Counted from the first letter of the stretch, positions 9,466-20,335 are shown. The stretch: DNA of 64,000 nt from Plesiomonas shigelloides (GCF_900087055.1 NZ_LT575468.1:2607773-2671772); one strand, 5' to 3'. The notes: generated by a model not told the origin, from the sequence alone. A program made the numbers and translations.

Positions 9466-10695
9466 TCAGTACAAAATTCGTGCGCGAATGGTGCCTGGGA
9501 TCTGCTTCATGCGCAGCAGCGCCCGTTCCGCCTGCTCGGTTTCCACATCAATCACCACATAACCAATCTCTGGCGTGGTTTGCAGGTATTGTGCGGCGAT
9601 ATTGGCGCCTTCTTCGGCAAAAATCTGGTTAATCTGGGTCAAAATGCCCGGACGGTTTTCATGAATATGCAGCAGACGGCTGGCATTGCCATGCCCTGGC
9701 AACGACGCTTCAGGGAAGTTCACCGCCGACAAGGTTGAGCCGTTATCCGAATACTTGATAAATTTACCGGCCACTTCCAGCCCGATATTTTCCTGCGCTT
9801 CTTGGGTTGAACCGCCGATATGCGGCGTCAGCAGCACGTTATCAAACTCGCACAGTGGCGAGGTAAACGGATCTTTATTGGTAGCCGGCTCAGTAGGGAA
9901 CACATCAATCGCCGCCCCCGCCAGATGACGCGAAGCAAGCGCATTACACAGCGATGGAATTTCCACCACCGTACCGCGCGATGCATTGATCAAAATCGAA
10001 CCCGGCTTCATGAACGCCAGCTCCGCCGCGCCAATCATCTCTTTAGTCGACGGAGTTTCCGGCACATGCAGTGACACCACATCACTCATGTTCAACAGGT
10101 CAGTTAAGCTAGAAACTTGGGTGGCATTACCGAGCGGCAGCTTGGTTTCGATATCGTAGAAAAAGACATTCAACCCCACCGCTTCGGCCAAAATACCAAG
10201 CTGGGTGCCGATATGCCCATAACCGATGATCCCCAGCTTCTTGCCGCGCGCTTCATAAGAGCCATCGGCGGCCTTGTTCCACTCACCACGGTGGGCACGC
10301 GCATTGGCTTCTGGGATACGACGCAGCAGCAGTAAGATCTCCCCCAGCACCATTTCAGCAACCGAACGGGTATTGGAGAACGGCGCATTGAATACCGGGA
10401 TCCCGCGTTTTTGCGCGGCCACTAAATCCACTTGATTCGTTCCGATGCAAAAGCAACCGATTGCCACCAGCTTCTCAGCCGCTGCAATGACCTCGGAAGT
10501 CAGTTGGGTGCGCGAGCGCAGTCCGACAAAGTGAGCATCGCGGATCGCCTCTTTCAACGCCGCGGTATCCAGCGCACCTTTGTGGTATTCGATATTGCTA
10601 TAACCGGCCGAACGCAATAAATCCACCGCTTTTGGATGCACCCCTTCTAGCAGTAGGAATTTAATCTTGTCCTTCTCCAGTGAAACCTTGGCCAT
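9466..10695 (-). CDS. serA: D-3-phosphoglycerate dehydrogenase
   Basis: A 409-residue enzyme (E. coli 410) that oxidises 3-phosphoglycerate to 3-phosphohydroxypyruvate, the first step of serine synthesis. The NAD-binding motif GIIGYGHIGTQLG is near residue 155, the catalytic His is in LLTPHIGGST, and the C-terminal ACT domain (HENRPGILTQINQIF ... IPGTIRARILY) carries the serine feedback site. The start follows AAGGACGTAAGT at acceptable spacing. Its neighbour rpiA is transcribed in the same direction but has its own terminator, so they look like separate units, as in E. coli. Confidence 0.97.
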   Translation of the reverse strand: MAKVSLEKDKIKFLLLEGVHPKAVDLLRSAGYSNIEYHKGALDTAALKEAIRDAHFVGLRSRTQLTSEVIAAAEKLVAIGCFCIGTNQVDLVAAQKRGIPVFNAPFSNTRSVAEMVLGEILLLLRRIPEANARAHRGEWNKAADGSYEARGKKLGIIGYGHIGTQLGILAEAVGLNVFFYDIETKLPLGNATQVSSLTDLLNMSDVVSLHVPETPSTKEMIGAAELAFMKPGSILINASRGTVVEIPSLCNALASRHLAGAAIDVFPTEPATNKDPFTSPLCEFDNVLLTPHIGGSTQEAQENIGLEVAGKFIKYSDNGSTLSAVNFPEASLPGHGNASRLLHIHENRPGILTQINQIFAEEGANIAAQYLQTTPEIGYVVIDVETEQAERALLRMKQIPGTIRARILY

Positions 10696-10857
10696 ACTTA
10701 CGTCCTTACATCATTCCTTTAATGTTGATTTTCTTGCGCTGAATCACATCCGCACAATCTTAAAATCAACATAACAGAAAAATTCCACAGGGGTAAGTAC
10801 ACATTTCATCCATTGTGGTAGAAAAATAACCACTAACTTAAGAGGGATTTAGCGGCA

Positions 10858-10919
10858 AACAAAAAGGCATTGCTCTTTGCTCGGCTACCGAAAAATAGCA
10901 CGACAAAAAACAATGCCTT
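10858..10919 (-). terminator. Probable terminator of rpiA
   Basis: On the minus strand AAGGCATTG pairs with CAATGCCTT across about 38 bases that include a small inner hairpin (CGGTAGCCG), followed by TTTTTGTTT. It is the only candidate between rpiA and serA. The loop is longer than usual. Confidence 0.6.
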
Positions 10920-10973
10920 ATCGACCAGCGCCGCATCATCAGCCTGCGCCAGCCACGCTAAACGCGACCGCGC

Positions 10974-11633
10974 TTAGTCTTTCAGGGTTTTCACGCCATC
11001 GGCGGAGCCCACCAGCACTACATCGGCACCGCGCTGTGCAAATAGACCCACGGTCACCACACCCACGATGTTGTTGATCTGGTTTTCCAAGCCTTTCGGA
11101 TCGACAATCGACAAGCCATGCACATCCAAGATCACGTTGCCGTTATCGGTCTTCACGCCTTGGCGGTACACTGGATTGCCGCCCAGCTTCACCAACTGAC
11201 GCGCCACATACGAACGCGCCATCGGGATCACTTCCACCGGCAGTGGAAACTCGCCCAGCACATCCACCTGCTTGCTCGCATCCACGATACAAACAAACTG
11301 CTTAGCAATGGCAGCCACAATCTTCTCACGCGTCAGCGCTGCGCCGCCGCCTTTGATCATTTGCATGTACGGGTTGATTTCATCCGCACCATCCACGTAC
11401 ACATCCAGTGAACCCACTTCGTTGGCATCGAACACTTCAATGCCGAGCGCACGCAAACGCGCCGTAGAGGCTTCCGAGCTGGATACCGCCCCTTTGATCT
11501 TATCGCTCATAGTACCGAGCGCATCGATAAAGTGGTTTACGGTGGATCCTGTACCTACCCCGACAATACTGCCCGGCTGCACATAATCAAGTGCCGCCCA
11601 GCCAACTGCTTTTTTCAATTCGTCTTGTGTCAT
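10974..11633 (-). CDS. rpiA: Ribose-5-phosphate isomerase A
   Basis: A 219-residue enzyme, the same length as E. coli RpiA, interconverting ribose-5-P and ribulose-5-P in the pentose phosphate pathway. Family motifs are [11 protein letters not shown] (phosphate loop, residues 21-31), DGADEINP (catalytic Asp region) and [15 protein letters not shown] (catalytic Glu/Lys). The ribosome site GGAGG is 8 bases from the ATG. With tktA, epd, pgk and fbaA nearby, this 10-kb stretch is dense in central carbon metabolism. Confidence 0.97.
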   Translation of the reverse strand: MTQDELKKAVGWAALDYVQPGSIVGVGTGSTVNHFIDALGTMSDKIKGAVSSSEASTARLRALGIEVFDANEVGSLDVYVDGADEINPYMQMIKGGGAALTREKIVAAIAKQFVCIVDASKQVDVLGEFPLPVEVIPMARSYVARQLVKLGGNPVYRQGVKTDNGNVILDVHGLSIVDPKGLENQINNIVGVVTVGLFAQRGADVVLVGSADGVKTLKD

Positions 11634-11813
11634 CCCGCTATCCTCCGAGAATGGGTGTGCGGCAATTATACCGTCATCCGCCGGCCCCTGCTTGCTTCTC
11701 TTAATAGCGAACCTGCTTCTACTGGGAAGTGCGCTTTACTGACGCTTTTACACTCGCGCGCCCCACGCCATTCGAGGAGGTCACTTTGCATGAGTAAAGC
11801 TGCATAAACGCAA

Positions 11814-11833
11814 CAGGCGCCAAACGGCGCCTG
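11814..11833. terminator. Hairpin downstream of yggE
   Basis: CAGGCGC-CAAACG-GCGCCTG forms a 7-bp GC-rich stem 28 bases after the yggE stop. The T-run on the minus strand is weak (TGTTGCGTTT), so it may be a weak terminator or a 3'-end stabilising hairpin. Confidence 0.55.
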
Positions 11834-11861
11834 CATTTACACAATGTCAGCCGATACCGGC

Positions 11862-12578
11862 TTATTTGTTCAGCGTGTAAACCACATCTACCTGATCGGT
11901 AAAGTGCAGGTTTTGCTGCTGATAAGTTTCGTTCACTTTAGCGTTATCTGGCGCAGCAAAGGCAGCCATACGCAGCATCGGTGGCATTGGGCGTGGCTGC
12001 GGATTGGTGTCATAGCGAATGCGATACACTTCCCCCAACTTCACGCCGAAACCACTGGCTACTGATTTGGCTTTGCTCTGGGCATCTTGAATCGCCGCTG
12101 CACGTGCTTGCTGCTGGTACGCCGCCGGATCAGATACGCCCATCTGAATGCCCTGAATGTCATTCAGGCCCGCTTTCAGTGCGCCATCCATCAGGGTATT
12201 CAGCTTGCTCAAGTCCATCAACTTGACTTCCACGTTACGGATAGCGCGGTAACCGATAATTTTCGGGCTCTGATCTTTGACGTACTCATATTCAGGCTGA
12301 GTCTGCAAATTGGCCGCATTGATGTCTTTGGTCGCTACCCCGTTTTTCTCTAGGAAACTAAAGTAAGCCGCCACTTTCTCATCCGCCAGCGCCTTGGCTT
12401 TGGCGGCGGTGGACGCGGTTTGGTTGACCTCAATCGACAGCGTTGCCATATTCGGCTTGGCATCAATCACGCCATACCCGACAGTGGCCAAAGTTGGCAG
12501 TTCAGGTAACTCGGCCGCCATACTCACTGCTGGCGCCATGGCCAACACTACTGCGATGGTTAATGCTTTCAGATTCAC
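11862..12578 (-). CDS. yggE: SIMPL-domain periplasmic protein YggE
   Basis: A 238-residue SIMPL (DUF541) protein. In E. coli YggE lowers cellular reactive oxygen. The N-terminus is a cleavable signal peptide (MNLKALTIAVVLAMAPAVSMA with cleavage expected after the second-last Ala), giving a periplasmic protein. The start is GTG at 12578 with AAGGAG seven bases upstream; the overlapping ATG two bases earlier would run straight into TGA. E. coli has argO between yggE and mscS; here that gene is absent and a 610-base gap is left. Confidence 0.9.
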   Translation of the reverse strand: MNLKALTIAVVLAMAPAVSMAAELPELPTLATVGYGVIDAKPNMATLSIEVNQTASTAAKAKALADEKVAAYFSFLEKNGVATKDINAANLQTQPEYEYVKDQSPKIIGYRAIRNVEVKLMDLSKLNTLMDGALKAGLNDIQGIQMGVSDPAAYQQQARAAAIQDAQSKAKSVASGFGVKLGEVYRIRYDTNPQPRPMPPMLRMAAFAAPDNAKVNETYQQQNLHFTDQVDVVYTLNK

Positions 12579-13106
12579 ATCAGACTCCTTGCTATCGCCT
12601 GTTTGGGATGGTTCACGCTGGCGCAGTTATTCATGCCGTTTTTATCCATGAGTGTATCCCCATGCACCCTGTAGCTAGGTTCTCATGCGTTTTCATGTGT
12701 ACCTAAGCCTAAGCACTGCGCCATAACACGTGAACAACCGCATTTATCTAGAGCTTATACTGTGCTGATTAGACTGCAAAAAAACAGCCCTATTCCATTT
12801 TTAATGTAACCAGAAATAACCTGCTGCGGGCTAGGCCGCTTAGCGACAATGACGCCGCATTTTCTATCATCACTCGCCTTGTGCTAAGCCAACATTCGCC
12901 CAGAAAAAAAGCGCCTAACGGCGCTTTATATTCTGATTCATCATCGTACTCGCACACTCAAACACTCGACGCGTTATCCGGTTAAACGCTACCGTTTCAA
13001 AAACAGCGAGAATATTGAAAGTATCGAGGCAAAATAACCGCCTAGCGTGAATTATTACAACGCTATCAATAGCGCCTATTTATTCAATCTCAGCCGGTAT
13101 TTTACG
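12579..13106. other. Non-coding gap between mscS and yggE, with terminator-like hairpin at 12903-12927
   Basis: No convincing reading frame is present. The minus strand has AAAGCGCC-GTTA-GGCGCTTT followed by a T-run (12903-12927), a good intrinsic terminator about 260 bases after mscS. The rest (12579-12900) should contain the yggE promoter; I see no recognisable operator. In E. coli this interval holds argO, so it looks like a gene-loss site. Confidence 0.6.
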
Positions 13107-13140
13107 CACTGGGTAAAACTCAAATTAGTTTCACCCAGTG
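13107..13140. terminator. Long hairpin after mscS
   Basis: CACTGGGT-a-AAACT and AGTTT-c-ACCCAGTG form a 13-bp stem with one mismatch and a six-base loop, 48 bases after the mscS stop. There is no T-run, so it may be a 3'-end stabiliser rather than a terminator. Confidence 0.55.
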
Positions 13141-13188
13141 ATTATTTTCCATCAGACAATCGCGTATTAGTGCTTATTCGCTCAGCGA

Positions 13189-14067
13189 TTATTGATCGTT
13201 ACTGACGGTACGCATATGGACATCCATCTGCGGATACGGAATATTAATTTTGTTGGCATCCAGCGCCTTTTTAATATTCTCCATCAGGTCAAAATATACC
13301 GCCCAATAGTCAGCATTTTTCACCCACGGACGCACCACAAAATCCAGTGATGACGCACCCATAGTCATCAGACGAATAGTGCAATCCATATCGGCCAGCA
13401 CGCGAGAGTCGGCTTTTACCACCTCAGTCAGCACCGCTTTTACCTGATCGATATCGGCTTCGTAGCCTACGCTGATCACCAGATCAATACGGCGCTTCTC
13501 TTCCAAAGAGAAGTTGATAATGCGACCGCTCATGATGCTGGCGTTCGGGATAATCACGGTTTTGCGGTCTGCCGTGCACAGCACGGTAGAGAAAATCTGG
13601 ACGCTCTCAACGGTACCGCTCACGCCGCCCAAATCCACCACGTCACCGGCGCGGAACGGACGGAAGCCGACAATCAGCACACCCGCCGCGAAGTTAGACA
13701 GGGAGCCTTGCAGCGCCAAGCCCACTGCCAAGCTCGCCGCACCGATCACCGCAATCACTGACGATGTCTGTACCCCGACGCGACCTAATGCCGCCACCAA
13801 GGTGAAGATAATAATGGAGTAACGCACCAAAGAGCGCACAAAATGGCTGACCGCGCGATCCAGGCCTTTTTTCTCCATCAAGTTATGCACGCCATTAGAA
13901 ACAATGCGCGCCACTAACCAACCGAAAATAAAAATCAGGAATGCCGCAACCAGATTCACAGCGTACTGGATCAGTAATGCCTGATTATCAACAACCCAAC
14001 TACTGGCATGCTGAATACTGTCCACCACATCAAGCGGCTTAAGAACGGACGGGTCAATATTTTTCAT
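13189..14067 (-). CDS. mscS: Small-conductance mechanosensitive channel MscS
   Basis: A 292-residue inner-membrane channel (E. coli 286) that opens on membrane tension and protects against osmotic downshock. Three membrane helices fall at about residues 30-55, 70-95 and 98-130. The pore-lining third helix has the packed Gly/Ala pattern IGAASLAVGLALQGSLSNFAAG. The beta and alpha/beta vestibule domains follow, ending with MDVHMRTVS. It lies downstream of fbaA in the epd-pgk-fbaA-mscS order known from E. coli, but the strong terminator after fbaA suggests largely separate expression. Confidence 0.95.
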   Translation of the reverse strand: MKNIDPSVLKPLDVVDSIQHASSWVVDNQALLIQYAVNLVAAFLIFIFGWLVARIVSNGVHNLMEKKGLDRAVSHFVRSLVRYSIIIFTLVAALGRVGVQTSSVIAVIGAASLAVGLALQGSLSNFAAGVLIVGFRPFRAGDVVDLGGVSGTVESVQIFSTVLCTADRKTVIIPNASIMSGRIINFSLEEKRRIDLVISVGYEADIDQVKAVLTEVVKADSRVLADMDCTIRLMTMGASSLDFVVRPWVKNADYWAVYFDLMENIKKALDANKINIPYPQMDVHMRTVSNDQ

Positions 14068-14279
14068 GACTTTGCCTTACCATTTTACTATTCGCTTTGC
14101 ATATCAAGCGGAAGAAGAAATAAAGAAAAAATACAGCCTATTGCACCAAGAATAATAATGTCACTGTTTTAAAAAATGGTGAATATTACAGCTGCAATGC
14201 GGGCGAATAGTATCGCAAATAATGCACGGGGGAAATACAGATATGCAGATTAATGCTGACAGGTTTTTATCTTTGCGTA

Positions 14280-14310
14280 AAAAATAACCCCAACATTTCT
14301 GCTGGGGTTA
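14280..14310 (-). terminator. Terminator of fbaA
   Basis: TAACCCCA and TGGGGTTA form an 8-bp stem with a 10-base loop, followed on the minus strand by TTATTTTTTA, 27 bases after the fbaA stop. Confidence 0.9.
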
Positions 14311-14336
14311 GAATATATCACTGATATTAAATCAGA

Positions 14337-15413
14337 TTACAGAACATCAATCGCGTTCAGTTCTTTGAATGCTTTTTCCAGACGCGCAATCATGCTGGTT
14401 TGCGCAGAACGCAGCCATACACGTGGGTCATAGTATTTTTTGTTCGGCTTATCCGCGCCTTCTGGGTTACCCAGCTGGCCTTGCAGATACGCTTCGTTCT
14501 TCTTGTAGTACTCCAGAACACCTTCCCAAGTCGCCCACTGGGTATCGGTGTCGATGTTCATCTTCACCACACCGTAGCTGATAGACTCGGAGATTTCTTC
14601 TGCAGTAGAGCCTGAACCACCGTGGAATACGAAGTTCAGAGACTTAGCTGGCAGACCAAATTTCTCGGAAACGTACTTCTGAGAAGCATCCAGAATGGAT
14701 GGAGTCAGTTTCACGTTACCTGGCTTGTACACACCGTGTACGTTACCGAAAGATGCCGCGATAGTGAAACGTGGGCTGATTTTGCTCAGACGCTCGTAAG
14801 CGTAAGCCACGTCTTCTGGCTGAGTGTACAGGGAAGACTGGTCCAGATGGCTGTTATCTACGCCATCTTCTTCACCACCGGTGCAACCCAGTTCCAGCTC
14901 CAGAGTCATGTTCATCTTCGCCATACGAGTCAGGTACTCGCAGCAGATGTCGATGTTTTCTTCCAGAGACTCTTCAGACAGATCCAGCATGTGAGAAGAG
15001 AACAGTGGTTTGCCAGTTTCAGCAAAGTGCTTCTCACCGGCAGCCAGCAGGCCGTCGATCCATGGCAGCAGTTTCTTCGCTGCGTGGTCAGTGTGCAGGA
15101 TCACAGGCACGCCGTAAGCTTCAGCCACTGCGTGAACGTGCTTAGCACCAGATACCGCACCCAGAATGGCTGCTTGTTGACCTTCCAGTTTCAGACCTTT
15201 ACCGGCGAAGAACTGCGCACCACCGTTAGAGAACTGAACAATCACTGGCGCACGAACTTTCGCCGCCGCTTCCAGTACCGCGTTCACAGAGTCAGTACCG
15301 ACTACGTTTACCGCAGGCAGCGCAAAGTTGTTGGCTTTTGCCACTTCAAACACTTTCTGAACGTCATCACCGGTGATAACGCCTGGTTTTACGAAATCAA
15401 AAATCTTAGACAT
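14337..15413 (-). CDS. fbaA: Class II fructose-bisphosphate aldolase
   Basis: A 358-residue zinc enzyme that splits fructose-1,6-bisphosphate in glycolysis and works in reverse in gluconeogenesis. Zinc and catalytic motifs are VILHTDHAAKK (Asp/His near 109-110), ELELGCTGGEEDG, FGNVHGVYKPG (His ligand) and FVFHGGSGS (His ligand). A ribosome site AGGA precedes the ATG. Codon use is strongly biased toward preferred codons, as expected for a highly expressed gene. It follows pgk after 325 bases that include a pgk terminator-like hairpin. Confidence 0.98.
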   Translation of the reverse strand: MSKIFDFVKPGVITGDDVQKVFEVAKANNFALPAVNVVGTDSVNAVLEAAAKVRAPVIVQFSNGGAQFFAGKGLKLEGQQAAILGAVSGAKHVHAVAEAYGVPVILHTDHAAKKLLPWIDGLLAAGEKHFAETGKPLFSSHMLDLSEESLEENIDICCEYLTRMAKMNMTLELELGCTGGEEDGVDNSHLDQSSLYTQPEDVAYAYERLSKISPRFTIAASFGNVHGVYKPGNVKLTPSILDASQKYVSEKFGLPAKSLNFVFHGGSGSTAEEISESISYGVVKMNIDTDTQWATWEGVLEYYKKNEAYLQGQLGNPEGADKPNKKYYDPRVWLRSAQTSMIARLEKAFKELNAIDVL

Positions 15414-15738
15414 GTTCCTAGTCCTGTTTCGTCAGCCGTGATTGTAGAAAAAAGTTTTACTCTGTCGGTTTTGACCGCCAACACGGCGGCGGTACCCCGG
15501 CAATGCCAGCCTAAAGCTGAGAAAGAAGTGGCACGCGCCGTGTTTCTTTCCATACGCAACCGATTACATAGCAGTATAACCGATGTTGCTTGCCCGATGG
15601 CCAAACCTGCCGTTAAACAGAAAACCGGCGTACCTGATGTGCTTGCTATCGCGCTCAAAACAAACAAGGTTGTCTGAGGGATACCAGCGGCACGCCTGAA
15701 GAATAGAAGCCGGAGACTCGCCCCGGCTTCAGATTAAA
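15414..15738. other. pgk-fbaA intergenic region with GC-rich hairpin at 15706-15730
   Basis: The minus strand carries GAAGCCGG-GGCGAGTCT-CCGGCTTC just after the pgk stop, a strong hairpin with no clear T-run (TATTC), so partial termination or mRNA stabilisation is likely. The remaining 290 bases contain no gene and probably hold an additional fbaA promoter. Confidence 0.55.
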
Positions 15739-16902
15739 TTACGCTTTTGCGCGCGCTTCCAGCATCGCAACCGCTGGCAGTACTTTACCTTCCACGAATT
15801 CCAGGAAAGCGCCGCCGCCAGTAGAGATGTAGGAAACTTTGTCTGCGATACCGAACTTGTCGATAGCGGCCAGGGTGTCACCACCGCCAGCGATAGAGAA
15901 CGCTGGAGATTCAGCAATCGCTTTAGCAATCACTTCAGTACCTTTAGCGAACTGATCAAATTCAAACACGCCAACTGGACCGTTCCACAAAATGGTCTTC
16001 GCGTTCATGATGATGTCAGCCAGCACTTTTGCTGAATCAGGGCCGATGTCGAAAATCATGTCATCATCAGACACTTCAGCAACCGCTTTGATAGTCGCTG
16101 GGGTTGATTCAGAGAACTCTTTACCCACGACTACGTCAGTGGTCACTGGGATATCACACTTAGCAGCCAGTGCTTTAGCAGTGTCAATCAGATCGTTTTC
16201 GCACAGGGATTTGCCCACATTGTGGCCCGCTGCAGCGATGAAGGTGTTAGCGATACCGCCACCTACCACCAGCTGATCGGCGATAGTCGACAGAGACTCC
16301 AGCACAGTCAGTTTGGTAGACACTTTAGAGCCGCCCACGATAGCAACCATCGGACGAGCAGGGTTCTTCATTGCTTTACCCAGTGCATCCAGCTCAGCAG
16401 ACAGCAGCGGACCGGAGCAAGCAATTGGTGCAAACTTAGCCACACCGTGCGTAGACGCTTGTGCACGGTGAGCAGTACCGAATGCATCCATCACGAACAC
16501 GTCACACAGCGCAGCGTATTTCTTAGACAGCGCTTCGTCGTCTTTCTTCTCGCCTTTGTTAAAGCGAACGTTTTCCAGTACCACCAGCTCACCGGCAGCC
16601 ACTTCTACGCCATCCAGGTAGTCTTTCGCCAGACGTACTGGTACAGACAGCACTTCTTTCAGGTAGTTAACTACTGGCAGCAGGGAGAATTCTTCGTTGT
16701 ACTCACCTTCGGTCGGACGACCCAGGTGGGAGGTCACCATTACTGCTGCGCCTTGTTTCAGCGCCAGTTCAATGGTAGGCAGGGAAGCACGGATACGGGC
16801 ATCAGAAGTCACTTTGCCTTCTTTTACCGGTACGTTCAGGTCAGCACGGATCAGTACGCGTTTACCAGCCAGATCCAGATCAGTCATGTTGATAACAGAC
16901 AT
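15739..16902 (-). CDS. pgk: Phosphoglycerate kinase
   Basis: A 387-residue glycolytic enzyme, the same length as E. coli Pgk, transferring phosphate from 1,3-bisphosphoglycerate to ADP. Motifs are [10 protein letters not shown] (substrate site), [30 protein letters not shown] and the nucleotide loop GGGDTLAAI. The ATG at 16902 has AGAGGA at good spacing and gives the family start [11 protein letters not shown]; an upstream in-frame ATG at 16938 is not needed. Second gene of the epd-pgk-fbaA cluster, with strong codon bias. Confidence 0.98.
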   Translation of the reverse strand: MSVINMTDLDLAGKRVLIRADLNVPVKEGKVTSDARIRASLPTIELALKQGAAVMVTSHLGRPTEGEYNEEFSLLPVVNYLKEVLSVPVRLAKDYLDGVEVAAGELVVLENVRFNKGEKKDDEALSKKYAALCDVFVMDAFGTAHRAQASTHGVAKFAPIACSGPLLSAELDALGKAMKNPARPMVAIVGGSKVSTKLTVLESLSTIADQLVVGGGIANTFIAAAGHNVGKSLCENDLIDTAKALAAKCDIPVTTDVVVGKEFSESTPATIKAVAEVSDDDMIFDIGPDSAKVLADIIMNAKTILWNGPVGVFEFDQFAKGTEVIAKAIAESPAFSIAGGGDTLAAIDKFGIADKVSYISTGGGAFLEFVEGKVLPAVAMLEARAKA

Positions 16903-17004
16903 GGTGAGTCCTCTATTTAATTCCATGAAGATTTTCAATGCCGACCATCAGCGTGTGTGGCCGACACCTAAACAATCAGTCAGTTTCCGTTCACTCTTCG
17001 CGAG

Positions 17005-18018
17005 TCACCGGGCTGTAGCCATGGCCAGCGTGGTATCGAGCATGCGATTCGCAAAACCCCATTCGTTATCACACCAAACCAGCGTCTTCACCAGACGCGT
17101 ACCGCTCACCCGGGTTTGTGTCCCGTCCACGATAGCGCTGTGGCTGTCGTGGTTAAAATCAATTGAGACTAACGGCGCTTCCGTATAATCCACTATACCA
17201 CGTAATACCCCTTGCGCTGCCTGCGCGAGGGCGTGGTTTACGTTGCAAACTTTCACATCCGTGCTCAAGGTCACACTTAAATCCATCGCGGTGACGTTTA
17301 TTGTGGGCACCCGCACAGCGATAGCTTCAAACCTGTCGGAAAATTTCGGAAAAATCCGACCAATCCCGCGCGCCAGTTTGGTGTCTACCGGAATGATAGA
17401 CTGGCCCGCCGCGCGAGTCCGGCGCAGGTCACTGTGGTATGCATCAATCACCGGCTGATCATGCATCGCCGAGTGAATGGTGGTTACCGTGCCCGAATCA
17501 ATGCCGAAGGTTTCATCCAGCACTTTAATAATCGGCACGATGCAGTTAGTGGTACACGACCCGTTGGAGACGATCCGGTCGCTGGCTTTCAGCAACTGAT
17601 GGTTCACGCCATAAATGACCGTCGCATCGATATCGGTATCGGCCGGATGCGAGAACAGCACCTTGCCAGCACCGGCGCGCAAATGCGCTTCGCCATCGGC
17701 ACGACTACCAAATTTACCGGTACAATCGAGCACCACATCCACCTGCAATTCTGCCCACGGCAGTTGTTCAAGTTCGCGGATATGCAGTAGCTGAATCGTA
17801 TCACCATCTACATCTAATGTCTCGCCATCAATGCAAACCGAACGCGAAAATCGTCCATGGGTCGAATCGTATTGCAACAAATGTGCGATCCCTTCCGGTG
17901 CGGCGAGTTCATTAATCGCCACCACCTGCATCTGTTCGCGTTTTCCACTTTCGTACAGCGCGCGCAGAACGCTGCGTCCGATCCGGCCAAAGCCGTTAAT
18001 TGCCACACGGATAGTCAT
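17005..18018 (-). CDS. epd: D-erythrose-4-phosphate dehydrogenase
   Basis: A 337-residue member of the GAPDH family (E. coli Epd 339), oxidising erythrose-4-P to 4-phosphoerythronate in the DXP-dependent pyridoxal-phosphate pathway. NAD motif [13 protein letters not shown] is at residues 5-17 and the active-site Cys is in [12 protein letters not shown]. Position immediately upstream of pgk and similarity to Epd rather than GapA (for example [17 protein letters not shown]) support the assignment. The ATG at 18018 starts the Rossmann fold directly; the longer in-frame start at 18063 would add 15 unrelated residues. It is 102 bases from pgk, without a terminator between. Confidence 0.95.
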   Translation of the reverse strand: MTIRVAINGFGRIGRSVLRALYESGKREQMQVVAINELAAPEGIAHLLQYDSTHGRFSRSVCIDGETLDVDGDTIQLLHIRELEQLPWAELQVDVVLDCTGKFGSRADGEAHLRAGAGKVLFSHPADTDIDATVIYGVNHQLLKASDRIVSNGSCTTNCIVPIIKVLDETFGIDSGTVTTIHSAMHDQPVIDAYHSDLRRTRAAGQSIIPVDTKLARGIGRIFPKFSDRFEAIAVRVPTINVTAMDLSVTLSTDVKVCNVNHALAQAAQGVLRGIVDYTEAPLVSIDFNHDSHSAIVDGTQTRVSGTRLVKTLVWCDNEWGFANRMLDTTLAMATAR

Positions 18019-18266
18019 AATTATGGGGTGTCCTTTAAACAGAGGTCTTCCGGCAGGAAGCAAAACCTTGAGTATGCGGGATCTATTGTCTGATGAAATT
18101 GATTAGACTGGCAATCTGCCATTATTTTACCCAGTGGGCGGACATTTTTTTACTGCCCGCGCTTTGCCTCTTCGCTCTCGTCTCTTGCCCCTCGCATCCT
18201 TTCAACCATAACGGATATAAAACGCATATCACCCACATAAAAAAACCGATATAAAAAACCGGTATA

Positions 18267-18293
18267 AAAAAAGCCGCCCGTAGGCAGCTTTTT
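18267..18293 (-). terminator. Terminator of tktA
   Basis: On the minus strand AAAAAGCTGCC-TACG-GGCGGCTTTTT forms an 11-bp stem with one wobble, followed by TTTA, 45 bases after the tktA stop. Confidence 0.92.
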
Positions 18294-18337
18294 GTTTTTA
18301 TGCAGTGCTGTTAAGCAATAACGATAAGAAAACTGGA

Positions 18338-20335
18338 TTACAGAATTTCTTTTGCTTTAGCTACCACGTTTTCTACGGTGAAGCCGAACTCTTTGAACAG
18401 CAGCTCTGCCGGTGCAGACTCACCAAAGGTAGTCATACCCACGATACGGCCACCGAAGCCCACATACTTGTACCAGAAGTCAGCGATACCCGCTTCTACC
18501 GCAACACGCGCGGTTACTGCCGCAGGCAGTACAGACTCACGGTAAGCGGCGTCTTGCTTGTCGAATACGTCAGTAGCCGGCATAGACACGACACGTACCT
18601 GACGACCTTCGGCAGTCAGCTGCTCAGCCGCTTGCATAGCCAGCTCAACTTCGGAGCCAGTGGCGATAAAGATCAGCTCAGGCGTACCAGCGCAATCTTT
18701 CAGTACATAACCACCGCGGGCGATGTTGGCCAGTTGCTCGCTGCTGCGATCCATCTGAGTCAGGTTCTGACGTGAGAAGATCAGTGATGATGGACCATCT
18801 TGACGCTCAATCGCGTATTTCCACGCGACCGCAGACTCAACCTGGTCACATGGACGCCATGTGCTCATGTTTGGTGTCAGACGCAGAGAAGCGATCTGCT
18901 CAACCGGCTGGTGAGTAGGACCATCTTCGCCCAGACCGATAGAGTCGTGGGTGTAAACGAAGATAGAACGCTGCTTCATCAGGGCAGCCATACGCAGCGC
19001 GTTACGGGCATATTCCATGAACATCAGGAAAGTCGCGCCGTATGGAATGAAACCACCGTGCAGAGCGATACCGTTCATGATGGCGGACATACCAAATTCA
19101 CGCACACCGTAATGGATGTAGTTACCGCCCATGTCAGCGCCAGTCAGTGACTTGGAGCCAGACCACATGGTCAGGTTAGACGGCGCTAAGTCAGCGGAGC
19201 CGCCCATGAACTCTGGCAGCAGCTTACCAAACGCTTCCAGCGCGTTTTGTGACGCTTTACGGCTAGCAATCTTGGCTGGGTTAGCTTGCAGGTGCTCGAT
19301 AAAGGCTTGAGATTTCTCCGCCCAATCTGCTGGCAGCTCGCCCTTGATTACACGGCGCTCAAACTCAGCAGCCAGTTCTGGGAACGCTGCACGGTACGCA
19401 GCAAATTTTGCATCCCAGTTGTGCTCTTGTGCTTGGCCCTTCTCTTTGGCATCCCACTCAGCGTAAATGTCTGCAGGAATAACAAACGGCGCTTCTTTCC
19501 AGCCCAGGAATTCGCGTGCCGCAGCAATTTCTTTGTCACCCAGCGGTGAACCGTGGCAATCGTGAGAGCCAGACTTGTTCGGTGAGCCAAAACCGATGAT
19601 GGTTTTGCAGATGATCAGAGATGGCTTGTCAGTCACCGCTTGCGCTTCTTCTACTGCTGCTTTAATCGCTGCCGCATCGTGACCGTCAACCGCGCGCACG
19701 ACGTGCCAGCCGTAAGACTCGAAACGCATGGCGGTGTCATCAGTGAACCAGCCTTCTACGTGACCATCGATAGAGATACCGTTGTCATCATAGAACGCCA
19801 CCAGCTTGCCCAGACCCAGAGTACCGGCCAGAGAGCAGGCTTCGTGAGAAATACCTTCCATCAGGCAGCCATCACCCAGGAAGCAGTAAGTGAAGTGGTC
19901 AACGATGTCGTGGCCAGGACGGTTAAACTGCGCGGCCAGCGCTTTTTCAGCCATCGCCATACCTACGGCGTTGGTGATGCCCTGACCCAGAGGACCGGTA
20001 GTGGTTTCTACGCCTGGCGCATAACCGTACTCAGGGTGACCCGGGGTGCGAGAGTGCATCTGACGGAATTGCTTCAGATCGTCGATAGACAGGTCATAAC
20101 CGGTCAGGTGCAACAGGCTGTAAATCAGCATAGAGCCGTGGCCGTTAGACAGCACGAAACGGTCACGATCAGCCCAAGCTGGGTTGCTCGGGTTGTGCTT
20201 TAGAAAATCACGCCACAGAACTTCGGCAATATCAGCCATCCCCATAGGGGCGCCTGGGTGGCCAGAGTTGGCTTTTTGTACTGCATCCATACTCAGTACA
20301 CGGATGGCATTAGCAAGTTCTTTGCGAGAAGGCAT
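18338..20335 (-). CDS. tktA: Transketolase
   Basis: A 665-residue thiamine-diphosphate enzyme of the pentose phosphate pathway (E. coli TktA 663). ThDP motif [13 protein letters not shown] runs to the N...D segment near residues 155-190. The invariant N-terminal [18 protein letters not shown] and the central [18 protein letters not shown] are present. The ATG has AGGAG ten bases upstream. Codon use is strongly biased. It makes the erythrose-4-P that the adjacent Epd uses, a biochemically sensible pairing. Confidence 0.97.
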   Translation of the reverse strand: MPSRKELANAIRVLSMDAVQKANSGHPGAPMGMADIAEVLWRDFLKHNPSNPAWADRDRFVLSNGHGSMLIYSLLHLTGYDLSIDDLKQFRQMHSRTPGHPEYGYAPGVETTTGPLGQGITNAVGMAMAEKALAAQFNRPGHDIVDHFTYCFLGDGCLMEGISHEACSLAGTLGLGKLVAFYDDNGISIDGHVEGWFTDDTAMRFESYGWHVVRAVDGHDAAAIKAAVEEAQAVTDKPSLIICKTIIGFGSPNKSGSHDCHGSPLGDKEIAAAREFLGWKEAPFVIPADIYAEWDAKEKGQAQEHNWDAKFAAYRAAFPELAAEFERRVIKGELPADWAEKSQAFIEHLQANPAKIASRKASQNALEAFGKLLPEFMGGSADLAPSNLTMWSGSKSLTGADMGGNYIHYGVREFGMSAIMNGIALHGGFIPYGATFLMFMEYARNALRMAALMKQRSIFVYTHDSIGLGEDGPTHQPVEQIASLRLTPNMSTWRPCDQVESAVAWKYAIERQDGPSSLIFSRQNLTQMDRSSEQLANIARGGYVLKDCAGTPELIFIATGSEVELAMQAAEQLTAEGRQVRVVSMPATDVFDKQDAAYRESVLPAAVTARVAVEAGIADFWYKYVGFGGRIVGMTTFGESAPAELLFKEFGFTVENVVAKAKEIL

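Noticed and set aside
14622..15677. 351-codon plus-strand frame opposite fbaA
   Set aside because: It is a shadow frame created by strong codon bias of fbaA; the opposite strand encodes a clear aldolase.
18241..18266. Short repeats of ATAAAAAACCGG type near the tktA terminator
   Set aside because: Only two or three imperfect copies in an AT-rich tail; no evidence of function beyond the adjacent terminator.
19640..20203. 187-codon plus-strand frame opposite tktA
   Set aside because: Antisense shadow of tktA, with no ribosome site and no recognisable domain.
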